From contig NMRA01000018.1 of the NCBI GenBank assembly GCA_002633005.1, positions 1,572,814-1,636,813 on the forward strand: a DNA stretch of 64,000 nt, in the 5' to 3' direction. Below, one piece after another: positions 21,679 to 34,100 of the stretch (positions are counted from its first letter, which is position 1; the number at the start of each line of letters is the position of its first letter). Position numbers and translations under genes: made by a program. The notes under the pieces were generated by a model. That model saw only the letters and a program-made list of their open reading frames with translations. It was not told where the DNA came from and did not search any database. The stretch is from Phoronis australis. Its lineage: Eukaryota; Phoronida; Phoronidae.

Positions 21679-23400
21679 GTAAATATAGAACTGATTTAAC
21701 TGAGTAACTGTACTCTAACGCATTTCGCAAGGGACCCTGCACTTAAAGGAGCGTTTGTTACTATTTAACTGTCAATATTGAATTCTCAACAGAAGCGTAT
21801 TGGAGTATAAAAACATTCGATGTTCCCGCCACAGTGGGTTTCATTCACAATCAGTTTAATAAAGGGAACTTAATAAGAGTCATTGAGTAAACGGAATATG
21901 CAAAATTGATTTGGGGGATTTCAAGGACCTCCAGAAACAGTACAATTAACTCTGAAAATGTAATTCAGTCATCGAAGATATCAACACCAAACTAAAACAT
22001 ATGTTTCAACAAAAGCCTGACCCTGTGGTCGGTATAATTGCTCGACATGTAACTTCCAATCAATCACACATTTTTACCGTCAATTGGTTCCTGCCGTTTT
22101 CGCCACGGAAGATGGAGGGACGAAGGTAGTCACTGACTGATGCTAACAGTTTTTGGTGCGGTGATAGGCTGAAGGCCCGTTATTAATCTCGACTGAGCGT
22201 ACATCAGTCCAGTCAAACACATGTCTATGTATTGCCTGTTCTGTGCTCCAGCCAATGCTGCGAAGCTTTGACTCGCATCGCATCGCATGTTGTCAAACCT
22301 GTTCGGCATGTATGTTTTAGGGGTTTTGTGATTACACTAGATGTGTTATGCGAAAAATATAGGCAACGTCTACTACATTGTCGTTTTTGTGAATGGCATA
22401 CAAAAGATTTTGCGCCACGTTGTTACCACAATAAATGGACAACCCGGGCGATGAGTCCCTGAAATATTAATAACACAAGCGATGAAAAACCTCAATTCGA
22501 GATACTACATTACCACTTTCCAGAACTTCCACCTCTACACTCGTTTTGTTGACCCATGCAGATAACACTGCCAAGCCCAAACATTCAACTTAGTTTATAC
22601 CGGTCAAAATCACAACTATATCTGAAAAAATTCCTGGGGTAGTGGCAAGTTGCTTCCAGTATGTGAAACAAGTTTGTGAACAGCAGAATCCCCAATCCAG
22701 GACTAAACGGGATCGCCGATTTTCGGTAATTAAATTAGCAAAATATGTTGAAAAGCTCAAATTATACAGTGACGAGGATAATCCAAATAATATTCATGAA
22801 AATGTAGCTTATTTTAATATAAATTTTCAAGTCGTTTATTATTTGGAATCAAATTTAAGTAAAATATGTGGAATTTTGGTCTTGATCAAAACACAACAGA
22901 ACGTTTGAAGCGGGATCTCAAAATGAAACCACTGTGTCCCTTCGGGATGGTCCGTATAAGAGTACTAGTCAGCAAACCAAAATTTAACAAGTCTTGGTAC
23001 TAAAGATTAACTTGGACATTTTGTCTTAACGAGGCTGAAAAAACACGTGTGCTTGTAACTCGCAGAAGGCTAGAGTTGGTTGGAAAGAACAGTGTAATTG
23101 TCTGAAGATTCAGTTAATTGTTTATCCTTTGCAGCAGTCGGCAGTTTGTAAAATTGTATTTGAACTCACAACCTATTGATCAGATCGCGCATGCCCTTCC
23201 ATTGCTGCACCACGTTTTCAACAACAACACCATTCTAAGACACAATGCACTTGTTCATGGTCCACACCGTTCGCGCGTGTTGGCATTAACCGCGCGCTTA
23301 CTTTGCAAATCGTCTTAATTTTTAAGTTTGACAAGGAGAGAATGATGAGTGACTCTCTCAGACTTCGATTAAATTCCACATGTTAGGAGCAACTTACTTC
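21679..23400. other. Spacer, nothing recognised
   Basis: The ORFs at 22232-22462 and 22642-22908 have no recognisable features. Confidence 0.4.
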
Positions 23401-23404
23401 TGTA

Positions 23405-23810
23405 TCTTCGTCAGTCAGCTTCTGTTTTCTTTGAAAAAATGAAGTAATTTTCTCCATTGCACATTGAAGCAGACGAGTGGTGCTGGCGGCGCCACTGCCA
23501 GTCGCCTGGGATACCACGCACTTATTGACCGGGAGAAGCATTAATTAGCTATAGTTACAGTTACAATTGAGCTGGTTATCTGCATCGGACACTCTAAATT
23601 GGGTCTGAGCCCCCCACCCCGCCCTCCCACACACACACACACACACGCACACACAAACTACAACTCCACACTTTGTCAAATCTTGTTTCGGCCGTATAGT
23701 ATTAGTTACCGGGGTTAATTAATAAGCTAAGTACATTTGCAGCTTTATTTTTTTGCTGCCACCAAGGGGAGGAGGGCGGGCTCCCCTCAGTCCGCTTCCT
23801 GCCTTGGTAT
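23405..23810 (-). mobile_element. Partial copy C of the composite hAT-like element
   Basis: On the minus strand it matches copy A/B segments: the GGCGCCACTGCCAGTCGCCTGG block, a long C-rich tract with (CA)n at about 23631-23645, TTACCGGGGTTAATTAAT, and a GCTGCCACCAAGGGGAGG end. Diverged relative to A and B. Confidence 0.55.
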
Positions 23811-24299
23811 TATAAACATTTAGAGCTAACGACCGGCGTTGATGCATTCAAAATATTGGTTGCCAACCGACAATCACTTTATCCTGTTGCAACTGTTTAA
23901 GTGAAAAACAATCAAGTAAACGTCATTTTCTTGCATAATTCTCCGCCTTTTGTAACAAAGAAAAACCTGTCTTTGTTTTAAAAACAGTACGCTGGGGATT
24001 CGCGCACGTGCCATTTCCTAAACTTTTGCGACATCAGCTTCCCAGAAGCACATTTTCTTTTGAAATTCGGTTTAGTGATATTAAAATACTAAAAACTTGT
24101 AACGAAATAATATCATTTACGATAATTTGTTTCGACATGTACCAACCCCGTGGAAGAGAAAAACAGTTGATTGAAGAAATGGGGATCAATAGTTGACGCA
24201 ATATTTCATGGCGCCGAAAGCCGATTCAAAAGATCGCACCACAATTTCAGCAAATTTAAATATACATGTAGAACGCCAATTTTCCAACACCGGTAAATA

Positions 24300-24900
24300 T
24301 CAAATCTTGCTCAAATTTTCAGGGGCATACCGTGGTTGAGATTTTTGGAGTTTCTGGCGGGCACAACTTGAGTGTAAATTCTCTGTCATAGGTAATTCAA
24401 GTGATCAGTGGCATGTTTTGAATCACATGGAATTAGTTTTCTGTGATACTGTGAATATATGAGGAAGCTCATTTTTTGGGGGGGGTCCTTTTTTAGTTTG
24501 TGGCAGACACTTATCAGAGTGAAGTTTGTCTGCTATAGGTCATTCGGTGTTCAGTGCTTCACAACTGTTCGTTTTAAATTTTGAACGGTACCTCGAATAT
24601 CTAATCTAATTCAAGTTTTCATTGGCATGAAGTTTTTAAGATTTCTGGCGGGCACAACCCAGAGTGTATTTTTTCTGTCATGGGGAATTTAGTGGTCAGT
24701 TGCATGTATTGAATCATATGGAATTGTTTTTGTGGTACCTTGAATGTACATGTATGAGCTAGCTCATGTGGTTGTCCTTTTTGGGTTTCTGGCGGATCCT
24801 TTTCAGAGTATAACTTGTCTATCATGGGTTCAGTGTTGCACGATTGTTCGTTTTTAATCAATTTTTGCCGATACCTCGAATAACTAATCTGGCCCCCGTT
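24300..24900. repeat. Two diverged tandem units of about 300 bp
   Basis: Each unit carries TTTCTGGCGGGCACAAC, a TCTGTCAT...GGTCAGTGGCATGT-like block, CAC(A/G)ACTGTTCGTTTT and ACCTCGAATA-CTAATCT. Unit 1 runs to about 24610, unit 2 to about 24900. No gene. Confidence 0.65.
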
Positions 24901-25922
24901 GCTACATGTAGGTCCCCATGGGCAACACCCAGAGTGCAGACACCTGCAGACATCCATTTTTACATATTGGGGTGCACTCTAAGGGCTCCGGTTGTCAGTT
25001 GTTGGTACCTCGTTCATTTATGCTCTGGAGCTGTCGGTCTATTAAAACTTTATTTGCTTGTACATCGTTGCTATTGTCCCAAGTTCATTGAAAACGGCTT
25101 TCGATAGCAACTAATGTTTGTGGCCCAAGATGGTGGACGATCACAGTGTTCACGTCCTTGCACGTCTTGACTGGTTGAGATTAATAGCTCGATTGACGTG
25201 TAAGGGCCACCCGTTTCTAAAGAAAGTCGTTTTTATAGTTAAAGTTTGGAATAGTAAAATCTAACGACATGGCACAAATAAGCGTGAGGCCATTGTCGAT
25301 CAAGCACACCCACGGAATTTCTCCTATATTTTGCGTGTATGCTTATTTGTTGCTTGTTTTTATAGTCAAGGGGACAAATGTCGTAGGATAAGTCAGGACA
25401 ATAGACGCAGTACGTAAGATTTATCAATCATTTTTGTCAAATAAATAAACGAAACGGAGTTTTAATGATGCTAAGCAACTAACTAGAAACCAGAACTGTT
25501 TTCTTATTCTTTTCATGTATTCACATTGTTGTATTAATGTGATCAAGACAAACCATGCTTCTTACAACTACGGAAAATATCGTGTAACAACAAAAAGAAT
25601 GAGAAATTGGCATTTCTCAAGCACTTTTTTCGTTCAAAGAAGCTATGTGATAACTAATCTGACAACAACAAAGGTAAGTTTTATGGATTTAGCCTGATAA
25701 ATATCGCAATTTTACCGCATTGCCAAGGTTACCTTCTCTAGAGATAATACGAAATTAGAGTTGTTCTGAGGAATTTAACGGTGTGATAACACAATTATGT
25801 AACGGCCGTGTCATCACCTGTGTACACATAGGCGGATTTAGGGGGGACAGGGAGCCTGCCCCTTGGCTGCCGCAAAAAATAAAATAGCAAGAGCGCAGGG
25901 AAATGTTGAGTTTATTAATTAA

Positions 25923-27387
25923 AGGAGCATGCCACCCAAAAAACAACCTAATTTGTATCAATTTAGATCGAGTAGTTCTACTCCATAACGACACGTACAG
26001 TTGCGTTACCTGACACCTGACGGCAGACGGAGGTGTTAAAATTATCCAATGACGTCATCGGTTTCACACGCAGTCTGTTCAGCAGTTCACAACACGGGTT
26101 ACTGGTGTCAGCTTATCGCTTGAAGTCATCGTTTAACACCAATAAATCATATCAAACTTCGATGTAAAACCCTTAAAAATACACCGAGTTCTTATAAAAA
26201 CGTGTTGTTTTATTTCGCTCATACGGATTTATTGGTATTTGGACACACCGTAGCCTACAAAGTTCGGCAGGCCAATAAAGTTCCGTAGCAGGAGTTCGGG
26301 GTCTGTTCGGAGATAATTTCGAGGTATTTTCCGTGAGATACAGACAGGAGAACCTAGATCTGTGTTGTTTAGACTTGTGATTTTTTTAGTTCTAAACACA
26401 AAACGTGCACGTGATTATGTTGGTGAATTAGCCACGAAACTGCAAATCTACTTACTCGTAGGGGGCCGCGAATTCAGGTTCCGCTTTGGCCACAGCACCG
26501 TCAGGACAGAAGTTGTACACTGAAAATCATTATTTGAGTAATGTAAATGTAAATAAAGATTCCCCTAACACCTGGCCGTGGGATGGAAATCGAGTTGTTT
26601 CACAAGCTCTGCCAGCAAACACTAAATTAGCATGAGCTCACAGGGCCTCGTTGACCCGTCAATTAGTTTTATTGCACCTGAAGCCGGTAACGCAGTGATT
26701 TATTCATTACTGGCTTCTCAAATCATTTGCTCTCACGAAAACTCCAAAGGCATTACAAATTGCATATAATGAGACAGACTTTGTTTCAGTTTTGTATAAG
26801 TATTGGTTAGGGTGAAATTAATTAATTTTGAAACAGAACGCTCAGTAATAAACGCCAACATGGCAACTCGCAATCCCGACTTAGGACGAGAGCTAGCTAG
26901 AGCTCATCAGTTCTGACTTCGCAGGTGGATCGTTAAGTTTTACAGGCTATCAATTCGAACAGGAATACAGTGATGAAGAAATACTAGAGAGGCGCCTTGA
27001 ACAAGCTCAGACAACGGAAAGTATGGAGTTATTTGGTAAGCCGGCATTCGTGAGGCACTCATACTTGCTATTTACAGCGTACGTTTCATTCTTCACTACC
27101 ATAAGCCACTTCCTAAGCATTTCAGAATCTCGAGGAAGTAAAAAAAAAAAACTGTATACCCACTTTCCTCGAAGCTGCTTAGTTCGGACAAGCGGGAACG
27201 ATGCACCGCAACATAGCGGCATTCACTCTGCATATGAACCACTGACGTCGCTAGCGTCGTTTCTCACCTTCCTCACAGGTTAACGCGACACATCTTGGCG
27301 AGGTAAGGTCGACCGTATGCGAGGCGATGTGGATATAGACAGATTAAGAAGGCAAAAAAGACTAATTAAATAGGGTGGCATTATCCT
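25923..27387. mobile_element. TTAA-target DNA transposon, non-autonomous, 1465 bp
   Basis: Terminal inverted repeats AGGAGCATGCCACCC and GGGTGGCATTATCCT, flanked by TTAA (25919-25922 and 27388-27391). Copy A has the empty site TATTAATTAACCCCGG at about 15094-15108. TTAA targets occur in piggyBac and Kolobok superfamilies; the AGG start leans to Kolobok (inference). The interior near 26860-27040 reads MATRNPDLGRELARAHQF, a stop, then GYQFEQEYSDEEILERR, a possible coding remnant not identified. The ORF at 27023-27283 is unrecognised. Confidence 0.8.
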
Positions 27388-27896
27388 TTAACCCCGGTAA
27401 TTAAAATTATACGGATGAGAGAAGATTTAAATGTGTGCAGTTTTATTGTTTGGGGGGAGGGGGGGATCAGATCCAATTTCAAGTGTCGACGCAATCGTAA
27501 CGGAACTATCGCTAAGTATAGGCTCTCCCGCGATATCCCAGGCGACCGGCAGTGGCGTTGCGCACTACGACTCCGTTTCCGTCGTCTGCTCCACTGTGCA
27601 ATGAAGAAAATTATGGAATCTGAGTGGCCATGAAAAAACAGAAGCTGCTGGTAAGATATGAATTTTAATCGAAGCCTTAGTGAATCACTCAGAAACTCAT
27701 AATTCTCTCTTTGTCAAACCTTAACTTGAGACGATTTCCAAAGCAATCGCGTCTTTTGGGCAATTGAAGACTATTTTAAATACAACAAATTTGTTACGCA
27801 CCGATTGCACAAAATATAAAACGTGTAATCAGCATTATAAAAAGAAGTAGGTTTCGCGCGCAAACGCTGTGGACCATAAACAAGTAGGTCTCTTAG

Positions 27897-30553
27897 CGAG
27901 GACAACATACGTCACCAAATCGTTTTGCGTATCTGTGACCGTGTAAAATTCGCACATTACAATCGTCAAAACATCACTCAGAAATGCAATAAATGTGAAT
28001 AACAATTATCGTAAAGTATGAAATAATATGTTGTTTTACTTATCTTTTATTGTAGCAAAATCCGTTTAATAATACTTTGAGCGAGTTTTTTGCGGCGACG
28101 TGACCGATTTTCAGAGCAAAATTGATGTCGGTAAAATTGACTGCTATTTAGTTTTCAACCCACAAGACTAAACTCTCGAATTTTGACCTGAAACTTCGTG
28201 AGTGAATAAAAGGGACGCATGCAAACACGATTATGTAAGTGTTTTCACTTTCCTGCACTTAAAAGTTGAAAAGTTGCCTGTTCTCGCGACCTTCAACTTC
28301 GTTCTGAATTTATTAGTATATATTTGCGAACATAATGAATTGTATTCCGCATTAAAGGGTTCATTAATGAACTATTTTAAACACTTGTTGCAAACGAACA
28401 CTTCGTCGATTCCTGACAATCGGGCGTATTTCTGACTCACTTCGTAGTTCCGGGTACTGCCGCTAGGGGTGCTCTTGCGAATCGCGTTGAATGTTTGGTT
28501 TACAATACTGAAGCACTTCAACTTTTCCTGATGATAACTCAATGTAATAGAGAACTAAACAGTTATTTCTCGTAGTGATTACAATGATTCTCATATTCAG
28601 TTTCTTTTTCTATTTTGCCTCACATTTTTGTTGGTCAAGCACCTGAGACTAAGGGTTGGCTTGTTGCCAGAGAGGGACACACCCATAGTTTGCCTTCTTG
28701 ACCAAGACAGTTTAGCCAGAACATGTCAAGATAGAAAATGAAAACATTTTAATTTTAGATTAAATAAATATTACAATTGTACAGTTCTACTCCAGTCCTG
28801 TGTTTTCAAGTCTTTGTGGTCAATTAACATGAAACACATACATGCTTTCGATAAACTTTTTTCTAACCACTGGCAGGTATATACATGTAGTTTTTAACAA
28901 ACAATTGAGGTTTGCCTAGATTAATCATACATCTCACCCTGGTCTATATCCTCCAGATAAGCTTTGTTAGAAGGTACTGTGGATCAAACCAGTTGCTATT
29001 TTTTTCTTCATTTTTGTTCTTATAATTTCACTCCTATTTATCAGCCAACATGAAATCTCACATTTCTGTCTAATCAGACTCTGCTTCTATTTCTTGGTCC
29101 AAATCCTTCTACTATCCTGCTTCTACTGATTCAACTTGCATTTTATCAGTTAAGTCAGTTGCTTCTAGCCTCTCTCGATCTTCATCTTACTTATTTGGAA
29201 AGGCAGGATCGTATTCGGGTGTCAGGTTAATATCTGAGACCAAAGGCGGTCAAGAATGCCGACAGGTATACCATACTTGTGTCACGGAGGAGGATGATCT
29301 CATGGACACACGGTCTGAGCCTCTTTCTCTTTGGCTCTCCCCTCCACCCATCAGTCGATGCCTTTCAGCTCCTGGTGCCGTTGGGGAGTCCGCAAAGATT
29401 GTACCGTATGACACCACCACCACTCAAGACACTGTCAGAGAAATACTGACATAACCGACCTGGCTATTTCTTTTTCTTTTCACAATCTTTTAGCTTACTA
29501 GTATTATGTCACCTTTGTTTAAATGTTGTGCATAATTTCCACGTAATGGTAACATTTTTGCATAACATTGTTCAAATAATGCTTATATTCCGTAGCAACA
29601 AATCATTTATGAATCATAGTATTCTTTCAGCTCCCCGGATATCTCTCTTGGTTTTATATCTGTTGCGACGAAGATGAAGCTATCTACTCCTTTCTGCTGA
29701 TGGACGACTTTGGTCAAGGGAACTTCGAAGTGCTGAAATAACTCCATGTTGTATATAGGTATTCCAGTGACTTACGACAGTCAGCGAAAGGGTTTGACCC
29801 CCCCACCTTCCTTGAGAATGCCTTGAGAACTTAATTTATCTGTCCATCATAGATTACTTTTTGTGTTCATATCACTTAAGACAACTTTTGGATTATAAAT
29901 ATTGCAGTTGTTTATATACAGCATAAACATTCCTGGATGGCTCAAGACAGGGTCTTCATTATATCACATTGATGTGGAAAGTTTATGTAAAAGTTTTTTT
30001 TATTATATGTCTGTCCGAAGCTTGTATTAAAATGTTCTATTTATCATACTTGTCATCAATACATTTTTGAAATGATGTTTGTTTATCTTTAATTTTTATA
30101 CAACGTAATTAATTATAACAAAGTCTGTCGCATACTGCATTTTAACAAAAAATCACAAAATAATATCAATATTTTGCTCAGCCAATTATCAAATATCAAC
30201 TTTCCTGATAAAAAGTCTTTGAAATGATAACTTATTTGTTTTTTTCTGGAGTAATATTTATTTTATGCCAATTTGAAATCGCAAAATTGTACGTAATAAA
30301 TTTTCTTTGTCGTTGTATTGACTTTAAGGTCAATATCTTTGCACTGGAACGTCCAATCGAAATGTTTTTTTTTCAAATTATGTAACATAAAAAGTTCTTT
30401 AAAATGATGTATCACATGTATATCTACGTTACTTAGTAAGTCCAATTTAAAAACGTTTTCTACCGTTTTTTCAGTCTCGCCGAGGAGAGCTTTCCAATGA
30501 TGTATATTACATGCACATTTTCTAAATTTTTTGAAAAATGCTGTTCTCAGTAT
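27897..30553. other. 2.66-kb segment inserted in copy B, content unknown
   Basis: CTTAG at 27892-27896 and 30554-30558 bounds it; no inverted ends. AT-rich, no recognised protein. An unrecognised minus-strand frame ends at 30263. Confidence 0.4.
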
Positions 30554-30565
30554 CTTAGTATTAAA

Positions 30566-30859
30566 TCGAGGTGGTGTAGTGGTAAGAACGCGCGCTCTAT
30601 CCGCAAGGTCATGAGTTCGAGTCTGTGGTAACTGCAGTTTCTCGTGCTTGACACGTTCTCGTTTGTTTTTTGCTATTTTCTTAGATAATACTTCAGGAAT
30701 CAAGGAAATGCTTGATTTTTAGGGGAAAAAACAAAAACATTTCCTGGGCGGGATGGGGCAAACCTCCCATTCGGTGCTATGCGCATCTACAATCATGCTT
30801 TGCGCAAATGCTTACAGACAAAATGTTGGCCCCCCTTGTGATATCCTAGATCCGCCGCT
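30566..30859 (+). repeat. SINE-like part (family S2), second copy
   Basis: tRNA-like head with GGTGGTGTAGTGGTAAGAAC and GAGTTCGAGTCTG, then the shared tail ending GATATCCTAGATCCGCC, as in 15671-15967. Confidence 0.6.
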
Positions 30860-31064
30860 ACATGTACATAGCTTGCCTTATGAGCTTGACGACTGGTCGT
30901 TTGTTTTGTTAATTTTTGATGGATGACCTTGTACTTTGTGTTACTAGTTTGATGACGATGTCGGCTGCATTCATTAGACAAGCAAAACAGGTTTTAATCT
31001 TGACCCCTATCTCGTACAAGGTCTTATGTTGTACATGCGGTGTTCCGCTTGGCCATTTCCAACC

Positions 31065-31167
31065 ATGTCAGGCGCCTCTCTGTTAGTGACGCTCCTAGGG
31101 TTTTTCTGTTATTTCGTCTTCCAGCCTGCGATATCTTCACAGCCAACAAGATATAAGGATGTCTACG
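31065..31167 (+). CDS. PLA2 copy 2 exon 1: signal peptide
   Basis: ATG at 31065 starts a 34-codon exon encoding a typical secretory signal (MSGASLLVTLLG, then an aromatic-rich hydrophobic stretch ending FQPAISS). It ends in phase 1 at TAC-G before GTAAGT. The start is supported by the matching ATG of copy 3 at 61187 in the same alignment position. The upstream ATG present in copies 1 and 3 is GTG here (around 31040). Confidence 0.85.
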
Positions 31168-34100
31168 GTAAGTTTTTTCCTTCAGCCACCCTGTGGGTGT
31201 TTGTGCAACCAGGCAAGAATCGTTTGCACGACTAAAAGCATTTTTTACAATCTGATAAAACATACATCATATTTGTATCAACTTGCATGCCTAAGGATAC
31301 TGAGAATCAAACGTATTTAAAGCCTAATTCACAAAATTTTCCGCTCACGACTAAAAAATAGTAGAGCACTGTGGCACCAAAGAAAATTGATTACCTTTTC
31401 ATGCCCAAAACAGCTCTGGGATCCCGGTCTATAAAATACAAACAGAGCCAAACAGGTACATCAGAAGCACACATCGTTAAATTTTGGTGGAAAGACAGCT
31501 TAAATTACTACAACCAGCATTTCGTAGACATGCAGGAAAAGACAGACCGTGTGAGCTCGACCCCATTTTCGGGAATGGAAATTTCTCACAAAGTTTCTCA
31601 GCTTCACTCTTGAATATTGCTTGCAAATTTAGGGAATTTTCAGGGTCTTTTTGGAATATTCAGTTTATTTCGTTGCAATCACGCCAGTAGAATTTTAGGT
31701 ATGACGAAGCAAGCTTCGGACCCCGGGCATTAACTTCGACCTACAGATTTCTGTACTGAAATGCAATTAATACTCTCACGATAACACGTCTTAATATGTA
31801 TTTTCAGCACTGGCGATTGGTGTTTTTGCGCACCTGATGACACATGTGAACTCTGGTGCATGGGCATGTGTTCCCGTGAAGTTTAGACAATGTATTGACA
31901 TCTTTGACAATCATAAATGTTTCACGGCCACTTGAACAAACTTGTTATCTTTGAAAGAACAAAAATGACAATTTTTAAGACAAAGTGCACATGCACGTGT
32001 TCAAATACAGTCGAACTAAAAATGCAAACATAGTCCTGTCAGAGTTGAAGAAATATGGTCTAAATATTGTATCGGTTTGGAGCACGTTGATTTTTGTAGA
32101 TGTAAATGCATTTCAGCAAAACTTAAGACGTTTTGCGAGACGAGTAATGAAAACTGGGACTTTAAACTTTTACTTCCGAATCTAATAACTACATTCAGAA
32201 CTGAACTCAGCGACTATAAACTCAATAGTTTAACTGGTTTTCACAAATGGCCTCAATGTTGTATATTGTTTTTTGTGCTAAATATTGCCATTTTACGAGG
32301 ATACCCCTGAGGCCAAAATATACCTGGTCTCACCTTGCTGTATTGCTGTAATATCTTGATGAAGTGATTTGTCTCTCAGATTAGTATTGTATTCGATATC
32401 ACGAATTGTTGGAGTGGGCAAAAATAACATCAAGACCTCAGTGGGAGTTAGGTACATGTAATATCTGCCATGTTTACTGTGCACGTCAAGTAAGCTGTTA
32501 ATCGCGTTCACTCTCCGTTTACAGTCTGGCTATAACCAATTGATTACATTTTCAGGTGTTGACGAGGATAGTTATGCTGACACCGCCTCAAAGTTGGATT
32601 TACGAGGTAAGATTGAAGCTTGTGCATAAATTTACTTGTACTGTTTCCGATAATTACGCCCACATAGAATGTAATTTCAACAACAATTCACACCTCTGAC
32701 CTATTTTCGTGCCCGGTGCGTGACCGGTACGCCACGTCCATCACTTCTGAAACTTTTATTGACGTACATGAGCCTTCTCAGCTTTGTATAGCCCGCCGTC
32801 ACGTTAAAAAAATGGCGACAGAGTCGTAGAGTCGTTGAGGTCATGCAGGACCCTAGAAAATTTAGGTTATTTCGAAGGATCATGTCTCAGAAATGGTTGA
32901 TCAGATTCATAACAAACTTAAAGATACTATGGTTTGTGCAATGTCCTCTAATTCCTTTTTTCGGAATTATTGTTCCAGTTTTGAATTGGGAGATATCATA
33001 AAGTGTTTTATGATTTTTGTGGAGAAATTTAAACATTGTAATTTTGCATAAAACAAAAATGAAGGGACGATTTCGATAACCGTAACAACGTTTTTGAAGG
33101 TAATTTTCTACGTTCATCGAGTATTTCATACGTGTGCTATTTTGTGTGTTGTATACTCTCAGACGTCCACTGTTTCAAACTCTAACTACAAGACTTTTGA
33201 CAACTATCACCAGTGCTGTATATTGCTATATTGCTTTTTGTGCAAAATTGATGAGAAACTTCAAGTTTCCTTGGTGTCATGACCGTTTGAAAACATACGC
33301 CATCAGTGTCATTGCTTACTTAAAAATGTCTGTTCCCATCTTGTGCGATAAATCTTTGTTGACATGAGACACGATAAATCTGATGACAAGTGCATTCCTG
33401 CTTGACGTAGTTTTCTCTGCAAGAGAAACAATAAAGTATGCATTGCTGGTTACCAATGTCACTAAATGTATTAATGAGCATAACTGCAATAATGTACAAT
33501 AATTGGAGTTTAGCCCAGAAAGCGTAAGTACTAATATACTGAATAAACGTTTATCTCTCTACGAATGTTGGATAGTCAATAATAAGGTTTCTGTGAGTCT
33601 GACAACTTTCTAGGATTATGATTGGGAACTTCAGCACAATTTCTGAGTACGTTAATAGGTCAACAATGCTCACATGGGCCATGTGACAAGCTGGAGTTGG
33701 GAAGGAACGGCAGCACTGTTGACATGGCTACAGCTAGGAAACGTCAGTCAAGTTGATGCGATGGATGCTAAGTTGGGGGTTATGCTATTTTCTCCTACCC
33801 CAGCAGCATGAGTAATCCTAACTTCAGCTCATAAATTGGCCCGCCGTAGTCTAAATCAAAAGTTGTTTTTACAAAAGGCGGGTTTCCAACATCAAGTTCA
33901 ACTGCAACTACATATCCGCCATTGACTGGCAAAATTCACCACATGTCGGAGTGTAACGTCGGTAACTAGTACACATATTGCAGGACATATTCCTATACTT
34001 AGTACTACATTCTGCTTTGTCCCAATTACCAACATTCAACATGTGTGCTTACATGTAGCTCAAACCACTGAGTTCTAATATTTTTCTCCCAGATATTGTC

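Larger units (their letters stand above)
25827..30859 (+). mobile_element. Copy B of the composite hAT-like element, split by two insertions
   Basis: Left end CATAGGCGGATTTAGG at 25827, right end CCTAGATCCGCCGCT at about 30859. Pieces collinear with copy A are 25827-25922, 27388-27896 and 30559-30859. Interrupted by the TTAA element (25923-27387) and by a 2.66-kb segment (27897-30553) flanked by CTTAG on both sides. The outer target duplication is not clear. Confidence 0.55.

Noticed and set aside
22642-22908. 88-residue ORF MASCFQYVKQVCEQQ...
   Set aside because: No motif, no splice context, AT-rich codon content like the surrounding DNA.
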